Assembly (NCBI GenBank): GCA_022059125.1
Contig: JAEUWY010000005.1
Coordinates: forward strand, 1,178,001-1,242,000
Source of the DNA: Corynespora cassiicola
Taxonomy: Eukaryota > Ascomycota > Dothideomycetes > Pleosporales > Corynesporascaceae
Direction: 5' to 3'
DNA length: 64,000 bases
Within the stretch, counting starts at the first letter, position 1. Each line of letters starts with the position of its first letter. This document shows, piece after piece, positions 57,101-64,000 of this stretch. The notes under the pieces were generated by a model. The model was not told the DNA's origin and did not search any database. It saw only the letters and a list, made by a program, of their open reading frames with translations. The position numbers were made by a program, and so were the translations under genes.

Positions 57101-57502
57101 GAGAAGCGGACCGCGTGAATCGTGCCGGAATGGTGGCTGACGGCTGCGAGCTGCTTTGGCTTCGTGTAGTCTGGGTTATTCGAGTTGAGAATGGCCTCGG
57201 TTGACCATATCCGCACGTATCCATCTGTGTTGGTATGGTCAGTCGCGTTGGTTGGGAATGGCGCATCGCGAGCGAGCTCCGCTTGGGGTGGGTTTACGTA
57301 CCTCCGGCGGCGGTGACCAGACGCGATCCATCTGGCGAGACGTGGCAGCTGTAGACCTCAAAGTCCTTGAGTTCGCCTGCGCGCGCGAACGCGATGTTAG
57401 CATGCTGAAACCAGTCGCGAATGCGGCCCCCGAAGCTGTTGTTGCAGCGGCGCCGATGAACTTACCCGGGTGCGTCAACCAAAGAGGCTTGACGAGATGC
57501 AT
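54135..57502 (-). CDS. HIR1: Histone chaperone HIR complex subunit Hir1 (HIRA)
   Basis: Five exons (57502-57466, 57376-57302, 57224-57009, 56960-54294, 54235-54135) give about 1031 residues. Hir1 deposits H3-H4 independently of replication and represses histone genes. The N-terminal WD40 propeller (about residues 1-390) is clear: MHLVKPLWLTHPGELKDFEV, DGYVRIWSTEAI, SGADDKIVCVYALD, HDNDVQDLGWSFDSSILVSV, GLDSKVVVWSGHTFEKLKTL and HQSHVKGITFDPANKYFATA. A middle linker with the basic LKQRVTTTKDGKKRITPMLV corresponds to the B-domain that binds Asf1. The HIRA C-terminal domain follows (NLNFWAAACEDGTVYVW, GWYLLCITAVGMAYVWDLKT). The protein ends with an acidic patch and ERSGEQSMITDM. The splice between AF and GSNEPPPVENW removes a 48-bp intron. 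Nuclear. Confidence 0.95.
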
Positions 57503-58128
57503 GGTCGCGGATTTTGTAGAAACAAATGTTGCATGCTAGGGTGCGACCATCAAAGGGGGGTAACGTGATATAGATTGGAAGGAGAGGGTGGTTGACCGGA
57601 GTCGCACGTATGCGGTTACTCGCGACAGTTGTCGGGGCGTAGAGACGCGAGTTTGAAGTTGCACGTTGCAAGCTGCTTGGCACAGAACTAGGCAGGGGTT
57701 GATATAAAGTTTGGGTGCTTCGGTCTCCACTGCCAATGGCCGACGCAAGATATATTCACTTTCAAGTGTTTGCACGAGTAGGACAAGAATGATCAAGTAT
57801 ATTTCTGGTGCGCAGGATACTTGGTTCCTGTGGCTATTTCAGTCTGTGATTTAACCACGCCAAGTCCTGTCCGCTAATGCATTTCACTGCTATGACCCGC
57901 ATACGGCTTCAACTCCCATCTGCCCCCATTGGCCATTTGGCGACCATGATATCCGGGAGAAGGAGGGCGGGTCTAGACTCATTCATGTGAGACCTCCCGT
58001 TTACGCCTGCTCTGATCTGGACCTGCGATGAACTTCGAGCATGGCTTAGGCCATCTTCAAGTATATCGAGCGGATTCTGTGAAGATATCCCCTTTTCATG
58101 GTGCGAGGTTAATCTTCCATGCCCATGT
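57503..58128. other. Intergenic region, HIR1 upstream
   Basis: About 0.6 kb between the HIR1 start and the end of the zinc-finger gene, both minus strand. Small ORFs only; nothing specific was recognised. Confidence 0.5.
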
Positions 58129-59048
58129 TCATTTGGCGATCTTCTTCCGCTTCTTGAAGACGATCTTCGGTGCAGCCGTAGAAGCTTCGCCTCCTTCTTC
58201 TTGCTTGACAGCGGGCTTCGTGGCAGCCTCTTCCTCGGTCGGGATATCATGAAGTGCAGTCGGAGCATCCTCATCCTTGACTTCATCCTTGACCTGTGAT
58301 TCCTCAGCTTCTGTCTTGACGGTTGCCTCCTCCGCTTCTGTCTCGATTTTCGGCTTCTTCACTCCGCTGAAAAGCGCATCCAAATCGTCATCCCCGCCCG
58401 AGCCCGCATTGCCCGGAAATGACTTGAACGTCTTCCCCCACCCCTTCTTCTTTGTGATGGTCTGCGCCGCAGCCAGCTCCTCCTCCTCGTCCTCGTTCAG
58501 CTTCCTCTTGTGCACGCCCTTGCTCAGCGCCGGCTTGAATTCTCCATCATCCCCAATCTCCCCAATGACGCGCTGCTCGACCACCTTCCACTCACCCGCC
58601 ATGGCCAAATCGCCCCGCGCCTGCTCCGGAATCGCAACACCCATGGCAGCCAGCTGAGCCCACTGGCGCTTCCTGTCCTCAACCGTCGCTTGTTTTTCGG
58701 GTTCTTTGGTAATGACCGGTCTTGCGCCTACGGCGGCCGGGGCGTTCGTGGACGAGGATCCGGCGGAAGAGCTGCCGACAAGGCCGTTGAGACGCGCAAC
58801 TTCATCTTTGGCTTGTTGCTGCTTGCGCTTTTCGATTTCCTGATCGCGGTGGAGGTTGCGCAACGAGCGCTGAATGCTGCCTTGGTGGCGGCCGGTAGCT
58901 TCGTGCTGCTGGCGTTCGAACTTGGTGTCTTTGACGTAGACGGAGCAGAACTTGCACCAATATTTGGGCTGTACGATAGTCAGCGTATGCTGCAGAACGA
59001 ACGGGGGGGGGGGGGGAGGTTTACCGTTGATTTCCAGTATTCCGCCAT
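58129..59048 (-). CDS. U1-type zinc-finger splicing protein (WBP4/FBP21-like N-terminus)
   Basis: Two exons, a 24-nt first exon (59048-59025) and 58968-58129, give 287 residues. The start MAEYWKST joins PKYWCKFCSVYVKD to form the U1-like/matrin-type zinc finger, with Cys13, Cys16, His30 and His36 and the conserved FERQQHEATGRHQG. Proteins with this N-terminus (WBP4/FBP21 and fungal relatives) associate with spliceosomal complexes, so a nuclear pre-mRNA splicing role is likely. There are no WW domains. The rest has a helical stretch (HRDQEIEKRKQQQAKDEVAR), a KKKGWGKTF segment, acidic/Lys repeats and a basic end (KIVFKKRKKIAK). The intron holds a 14-base C run on the sense strand, 8 bp from the donor. 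Reading without splicing would extend the frame to 59310 but would lose the zinc-finger start. Confidence 0.86.
59003..59016. repeat. G14 homopolymer in intron 1 of the zinc-finger gene
   Basis: Fourteen G residues on the + strand (C in the transcript) inside a 56-bp intron, close to its donor site. Confidence 0.9.
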
Positions 59049-59460
59049 TCTTGGTTACATGAGCTCGTGAGTTGCGAACTGCGTGAAGATGGGAAAGTTG
59101 TGGCAGAATTGGAAGGCGGTCAAAACGCGGTTCAAGGCTTCCGTGTGCACAGACCACAAAGCACGTGTTTGGTGCACTCCCGGGACGACTGCGGATGTGC
59201 GGGAATGTCCCACGGTTGTTACCCACTTGGTGATCACCAAGATAGGGAAACCATGTGTATATTACAACTAAAAAATAATAAATGGCATCGACTGAAGTCA
59301 AACCATGCAATTACAATTTGTAAGAATTGAACGGCATCTTGCCATTGTCTAACATTGACTTTTCAACGTACAAAACCCCAAGTGGTATATATGCCGTCCT
59401 GCCTGTAGAGCTTAATCATGTCCGCTCTTTCAAACGCCAGTATAAAATCAAGTTCCGGAA
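59049..59460. other. Intergenic region, no gene recognised
   Basis: 0.4 kb between the PAP2 gene and the zinc-finger gene, both minus strand. AT-rich near 59250-59350. No supported feature. Confidence 0.5.
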
Positions 59461-60835
59461 CTAGACTGCGTGGTGACCCTCATATCGCCTCTCATCCAAC
59501 GGCCTCTGGCTCTCTGTAGTTCCCGCACGCTCGTTGAGCTCAATTCCGTTGCCTAACCCGTGGCCATGGGGGTCGGTCTCCGACTCGCCCTTGTGGCTCC
59601 AGCCTTCTGTTCCAACGTACGAACCGACGCCAACTCCAATCCCCCATGCTCTCTCATAAGATCGCGGTCCCCATGCCCAGCCAGCTCCACGCGAAATGGG
59701 AAGATGATACCAGCGGAAGCTAAACCATGCAGTGAGGATGCCGATCATGCTTCCAAAGATGAGGTCAAAGCCATGGTGTCTAAAGTCGGTAAATCTTGTG
59801 CTGGTGATGTAGATGGCGGATGTGAATGGAATCAGAACAAGGACGAGCGTGTAAACAGGTGGAGCCGCGGCCTGGTAGCGAATTGGGACGACGGACTCGC
59901 TGGCAGAGCTCGAAGAAAATCCGGTTTCCTTGTGGTGGCTCGGAAGGAGGCTCTTGGAATAATTTCGGAGATTGGAAGGGGTGATAGCTGAACTGTGCGC
60001 AGGATCCGTGCTGAAAGGGCGATGAGGCAGGAATGGGATAGCGACGGCAAACTTGGACGCCAGGAACAGGGTGAGGTACAACAGTCCAGCCCAAGAAACT
60101 TTTGAGAATTAGAAACGATAGGGCTGAAGATTTGGGAGGGAATCTTACAACTAGCGTGTCCACTGGGGAATGACTTGAAGCCGTCCTGCAGAATGTCGTC
60201 GTCCGTGTTTGTGCAAATCTCCGAGGTAACAAGAACCCACAAAGGGTTGAAGTCCTCCCCAATTGGGTTCACGGCCGTCTCGCGGATGCGGGAGAGATCA
60301 GGGCGGCAGCGAGAGAGAAAGTCTGGTCGGGGCTTTCCAAAGAGTAGCTTCATGCCCTGAGTGATCATGAAGGCAGTCGCAAGAGAAAGCGCGAGTCCCA
60401 TCCATGCCGTATTCCACTCCCACATTTTCCTCCTCCAGATCAAGCTCTGGGGTGTTCCCCTGCTTGCGGTAGGACCAGGCACAAGAACCAGACAGACGAT
60501 GAAAGTGATGGCAGCAGGAATGACCAGAGCGACGACGGCGAGGAGCCATGTTGGGATAGTTTCGTCATTCTCGAAGGGAAAAGAGATTGTGAGATCGACC
60601 GGGGAAAACGGTCGATGGAACGGGGTCAGAAATTCCCACCCACCACCGAGGGCAGCGATGGCACTGGACAATGTCAGTCGTGATGTTCAGCATCATGGCG
60701 AGGGCTGATGCTGGTGCGCGGGCAGACGACTGGCGGAGGCCAAGGATGCGACAGGCGAGTGACTTACATTATGACGATCCAGTCAAAGATGTATGACAGC
60801 ACGAGGCGTTTGGACGGCAGGTTTATGGCCCTCAT
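59461..60835 (-). CDS. PAP2-family lipid phosphate phosphatase (DPP1/LPP1-like)
   Basis: Three exons (60835-60768, 60663-60149, 60098-59461) give 406 residues. An integral membrane phosphatase that should dephosphorylate phosphatidate, diacylglycerol pyrophosphate or related lipids. The three catalytic motifs are present: KLLFGKPRPDF (K-x6-RP), FPSGHAS (PSGH), and STRFTDFRHHGFD (SR-x5-H-x3-D pattern, here with Thr-Arg). About six membrane spans are readable, including LLAVVALVIPAAITFIVCLV and LVLVLIPFTSAIYI. The loop between spans 4 and 5 is extended by about 55 Ser/His-rich residues. The C-terminal tail is polar. Intron 2 lies immediately after the PSGHAS motif. Likely ER or vacuolar membrane. 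Start is the first ATG of a conserved-looking MRAINLPSKRLVLSYIFDW. Confidence 0.92.
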
Positions 60836-61753
60836 TTTTCGGTATATCCGGCGAAGGATGGTTCTGGGATCGTGGGAAGGAGCGAGGGTTCAAGTAGAGG
60901 TCACGGAAGCCCCGGAGGCTTGGGTGCGACGTTCCAAGAGGTGATATGCAAGTGGGCGCATAAGAGGTGTCGCGCGATATGAATGGCGGTTGGCACGTTG
61001 GGATACGACAGTTGGTGTTGGGCTGCGGTCGACGATATGCGCGTCAGCCACTTCAGGGCGCTTGGGGATGAAGAAATGGGTATAGTGAGCAAAGGGACGG
61101 CAGCGAGGCCTCGGGGAGAATAATGTACGCATTGCCATGTCAGCGTAGCGGAAAGGGGACCGCCCGCACGCGACAGCGCCAAGCCGCTGACGCCCCCCTG
61201 CGGAGGCTGTGTTGAAGCTGATCGCGCTTGGCTGACAGTGGCAGCGCGAACCGTTTCTGCTGCCGCCCTGCACGGTGACGCTGAGACAGTCCGCCCTGAG
61301 GCGTGCCATTGGGCATGGCGGCGGCAAGGCGTAAAGGTCCGGTCATTGGCAACGTCAGTCGGTGCTGCGGATGTGGACAGCAGCGAGACCGAGCGACACG
61401 GGCGCGACGGACCAAATGGACGCGCGCCAGAAGACCGACGATGGACTGCAAGCCCCGAGATCGCGAGGGACTAGGCCTGGACATTGTCTCCGGTCGATCC
61501 AGCAGCGCCGCCCAGCTGGAAGCGGGACGAAGGCCTGCTTAGGGCCCGCCTTAGCCACATCCCACGCGCCACGTCCGGGTCTGTGGCGCACGTGCGGTGG
61601 ATCCCATCTTGGGTCTCCCTCGCATTACCCCACGCAAAAAAAGTCCGTCTGCACTCTTGTCCGCCCTCTCGAACAGCAGTCGTTGCCAGGCCGCTCTCAC
61701 GCCATCTACCGGACTCCGCGCATCTGCACCACTCCCTATACACAGCGCCCGCC
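60836..61753. other. Divergent intergenic region
   Basis: 0.9 kb between the PAP2 gene (-) and the ankyrin gene (+), holding both promoters. GC-rich; overlapping ORFs on both strands are chance openings. The ankyrin frame stays open upstream to 61484, but 61754 is the ATG at the start of the recognisable protein. Confidence 0.5.
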
Positions 61754-62428
61754 ATGGCCTCGCTCCCGCCGCCCACCATCGACCTGCTCCTCAATCTCAT
61801 CGACACCCGCCCCGCCTCCATCCTCACGTCGCTCGAGCAGCACCCGCAGCTGGCCTCTGCATCCGATGCGCACGGCTACTCCCTCGTGCATGCTTCCGTG
61901 TCGTACAACCAGCTCGCCGTCCTGCGCGATCTCGTCCAGAAGTACAGGGTCAATGTCAACATCCTAGACGAGGACGGCGAGACCCCGCTCTTCGCGGCCG
62001 AGAACGCAGAGGTGGCGAGGTGCTTGGTCGAGGAGCTGGGTGCGGACTGGCAGCTCAGGAACGCAGAGGGCAAGACCGCCGAGGAGAAGATTGTGGAGGA
62101 GGAGGGCGAGGCGCACGAGGTCTGCCAGTATCTGAGGAGCCTGAGGCCCAGCGGAGACCAGCCAAGCGCCGCTGCCCTGGAAACCAGCGGTGTTCATCCG
62201 CCCCCGCCGCTTCCGGACGGCGTCAAGGTCAACGTCGGCACCATGGACGAGGATGCCGCCGGAGAAGCGCCTGACCCGGAGATACGACGGCGCATCGAAG
62301 AGCTGGCTGCACGTGAAGACTTCCAGACTGAGGAGGTGCAGAGTCAGTTGAGGGAGTTGGTGTCAGAAGTTGTGACAGGAATGGGCGCGGACCAAGCGGC
62401 CCGAAGTGTGCGAAGGAGGGTTGACTGA
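61754..62428 (+). CDS. Small ankyrin-repeat protein
   Basis: Single-exon ORF of 224 residues. Two to three ankyrin units can be read: DAHGYSLVHASVSYNQLAVL, DEDGETPLFAAENAEVARCL and NAEGKTAEEKIVEEEGEAHE. These are followed by a Pro-rich linker and a helical acidic C-terminus (IRRRIEELAAREDFQTEEVQ). It resembles the short cytosolic ankyrin proteins of yeasts, such as the uncharacterised fission-yeast type, which lack other domains. Ankyrin repeats mediate protein binding; the partner is unknown. The ATG at 61754 is chosen over an in-frame open stretch upstream because the repeat protein begins there and the upstream codons look non-coding. Confidence 0.85.
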   Translation: MASLPPPTIDLLLNLIDTRPASILTSLEQHPQLASASDAHGYSLVHASVSYNQLAVLRDLVQKYRVNVNILDEDGETPLFAAENAEVARCLVEELGADWQLRNAEGKTAEEKIVEEEGEAHEVCQYLRSLRPSGDQPSAAALETSGVHPPPPLPDGVKVNVGTMDEDAAGEAPDPEIRRRIEELAAREDFQTEEVQSQLRELVSEVVTGMGADQAARSVRRRVD

Positions 62429-62693
62429 GAAAGAAATGAGCTTCTTGGCTTTGTTTGTGGGACGCGTAACACGACCGTGGAAGCTAGCATGGCAATATAA
62501 AACGCCTAGGGACACCATGCCTCCAGAAAGTTCGACTCTTCTAGAGGTATATGGGACGCTGCCTAGCCTGCCCCACGCTGCCGGGGACGGGACATGTTAC
62601 TAGGGATGGCGAAGTACAGTGATGGAACAAGCTCCGCGGCATTAGAAAAACCGTCGTGAGGGCTGCTCAATATACTACGAAATAAATAAACAT

Positions 62694-64000
62694 TTACAAC
62701 TTTTCGAGCAGGATTCTTGCGCCTGCATTGCCACCACTCTTGCCTGGTGCTTTCTTTCCCTTCTTTGGCTTCTCGGCCTCGCTGGATGTCGAGTTGGCCG
62801 CCGCCTGGAGTTCCTTGCGACCTTTCTTGAGAGCCTTCAAGGCCTCGTCCTTCTTTGTGAATCCATCAGCTTCCACCAGTCCCACAATCACAAATGAGCC
62901 CTGTCCTGTCGCCCACTGAATTACATTGCCTTTAATCTGCTCCCAGAATAGATCCGCAAAACCCAAGGGCGGGTCTACGGGAACGACTTTCTTGGTCTGT
63001 GGATCGAATTTACCGCCTTGTACAAGGGTCTTTAGCATGTTCTTGCCGTGGCTTGCAGGCTTATCATCCCCAACGGCGGGCAACGAGCAATCAAGGATCT
63101 GCTGAGCAAGTTGTGCAACCTCAGTCAGTGCCTCTTTGCGCTTCGTTGGCTCGACCTCGGGCACGCCGACCAAGACCTCACCCATGAACTGCAGACCAAA
63201 GCCAAATGAAGCAAAATCCGTAGCTCTAGCTGTGATCGCTGTCAACAGCTGTGGTTCAACCGCCCTGGCGAGCTCTTGGAGACGGACGTTGGCGTCCTTT
63301 TTGGAAGTCCTCGCTCGTACTTCGTAAACTTCGGCAAGCCGTTCGCGAGTATTGTCGTCAAGAAGCCACTTGGCATCTGGCGCCAATGGATAAAGGAGAA
63401 CTGTTCGAGCACGGGTATCGCTAGTCAGATTGAGCACCTTCTCGGCCAGGCTGTCGTTGGCGGGCAGCAATTCGCCAAATATCGACTTGGACGTCAGTTT
63501 GGTATCATCAGTGACGGCCAATGCAGCGAGGAGGACGTGGTGTGCATTGGCATCGAAAGCCATCATCTCAATGGTATCCTTGTAAGGCCTCAAGAAGAGC
63601 TTGCGATCTTTTGCACCGCCATATGCAAATGCTAGCGACATGAGACGAGAACCGGGCTTTGTGAATGCAAGGTTCTTTAGAAGATCGACATTGTCCGCCT
63701 CCTCGCCTTCCTTGAGCGTCGCATCGGGCTTAAGATGTTCGAGGAACTCGTTCGCTTCAGATGAGCCAGGTTTCAAGGCCAGGAAATACTGAAGCATAGC
63801 GTCGTGGAGCAACGTAAAACCAGTGAGTTTCTTCTGAATGAGTTGGTTGATCTGAGCTTCCAGATAATCCATAATCGGCTTCCGCTTCTCGGGCGACTTC
63901 TCCAAGATTTCAGAAAGCTCCGCTGTATCGGGCCCCTCGGCCTTGAATCCCTTGATTGAGAACTCAGCCCCATACCATTCGCGGAGGAGACGCTTTTTCT
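62694..64000 (-). CDS. PUF6: Pumilio-like nucleolar protein PUF6 (CPL domain), N-terminus beyond right edge
   Basis: The minus-strand frame is open to the right edge, so only the C-terminal about 434 residues are visible. It matches the C-terminal half of Puf6/PUM3: KKRLLREWYGAEFSIKGF, EILEKSPEKRKPIMDYLEAQ and INQLIQKKLTGFTLLHDAML. The CPL region follows: KPGSRLMSLAFAYGGAKDRK, YKDTIEMMAFDANAHHVLLA and FASFGFGLQFMGEVLVGVPE. It ends with a Lys-rich tail and GNAGARILLEKL. Puf6-type proteins bind RNA, act in 60S ribosome biogenesis in the nucleolus and, in yeast, repress ASH1 mRNA. The RNA-binding repeats closer to the N-terminus lie outside the window. Confidence 0.9.
   Translation of the reverse strand, partial: KKRLLREWYGAEFSIKGFKAEGPDTAELSEILEKSPEKRKPIMDYLEAQINQLIQKKLTGFTLLHDAMLQYFLALKPGSSEANEFLEHLKPDATLKEGEEADNVDLLKNLAFTKPGSRLMSLAFAYGGAKDRKLFLRPYKDTIEMMAFDANAHHVLLAALAVTDDTKLTSKSIFGELLPANDSLAEKVLNLTSDTRARTVLLYPLAPDAKWLLDDNTRERLAEVYEVRARTSKKDANVRLQELARAVEPQLLTAITARATDFASFGFGLQFMGEVLVGVPEVEPTKRKEALTEVAQLAQQILDCSLPAVGDDKPASHGKNMLKTLVQGGKFDPQTKKVVPVDPPLGFADLFWEQIKGNVIQWATGQGSFVIVGLVEADGFTKKDEALKALKKGRKELQAAANSTSSEAEKPKKGKKAPGKSGGNAGARILLEKL

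Noticed and set aside
58129..59310. Reading the zinc-finger gene as one 393-codon ORF without an intron
   Set aside because: The read-through segment translates the poly-C intron to a Pro run and loses the MAEYWKST start that fits the family; a good donor and acceptor are present.
1..64000. tRNA genes, CRISPR arrays and intact transposons
   Set aside because: I scanned gaps for B-box-like GGTTCGANNCC sequences and for repeated spacer structure or transposase motifs and found none; CRISPR arrays are not expected in a fungal nucleus.

Overview
This window is nuclear chromosomal DNA from a filamentous ascomycete (Pezizomycotina); a Dothideomycete is plausible, but I cannot fix the class from sequence alone. 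The evidence is short GT-AG introns (about 48-280 bp) in most genes, Zn2Cys6 regulators, an AzgA-type purine permease, a HIR1 orthologue, an RGS-LOV photoreceptor and a lone dispersed 5S rRNA gene. About 22 protein genes can be supported. Two are cut by the window edges: a Zn2Cys6 regulator on the left and a PUF6-like gene on the right. I found no transposon with recognisable ORFs, no CRISPR array, no tRNA and no PKS, NRPS or terpene synthase. Exon limits are my reading of splice signals and reading frame and have not been tested against transcripts.

Layout. 1-10 kb: a Zn2Cys6 regulator (-) divergent from a cytosolic-type dihydroorotate dehydrogenase (+), a 5S rRNA gene 36 bp after that stop codon, an RGS-LOV blue-light receptor (-) and the casein kinase 2 regulatory subunit (+). 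10-18 kb: one very large gene (-, about 2447 residues) made of repeated Trp-Gly/poly-Lys modules separated by Pro-Glu runs and charged coiled coils. 20-27 kb: a coiled-coil fungal protein, the replication initiation factor Sld3 and an F-box-like protein. 27-40 kb: an AT-rich gap, a small zinc-cluster protein, an SDR, the AzgA-type permease, a methyltransferase-like protein lacking the usual SAM-binding glycine motif, and a peroxiredoxin-like protein. 40-53 kb: an accessory-looking block with an FAD monooxygenase, three cytochromes P450, an SDR and a multi-span membrane protein, separated by AT-rich spacers. 54-64 kb: conserved housekeeping genes (HIR1, a U1-type zinc-finger splicing protein, a PAP2 lipid phosphatase, an ankyrin protein and PUF6).

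How the genes relate. The flanks are core eukaryotic functions (pyrimidine synthesis, CK2, replication origin firing, histone chaperoning, splicing, ribosome biogenesis) and show no operon-like logic. The 40.7-48.2 kb block is the only stretch whose contents suggest a joint pathway: hydroxylations by an FAD enzyme and two P450s plus an NAD(P)-dependent oxidoreduction. It has no backbone synthase in view, so it is either a catabolic or tailoring mini-cluster or one end of something larger. The least explained items are the giant WG/poly-Lys protein and the RGS-LOV protein, whose LOV core carries an intron that could be retained in frame.
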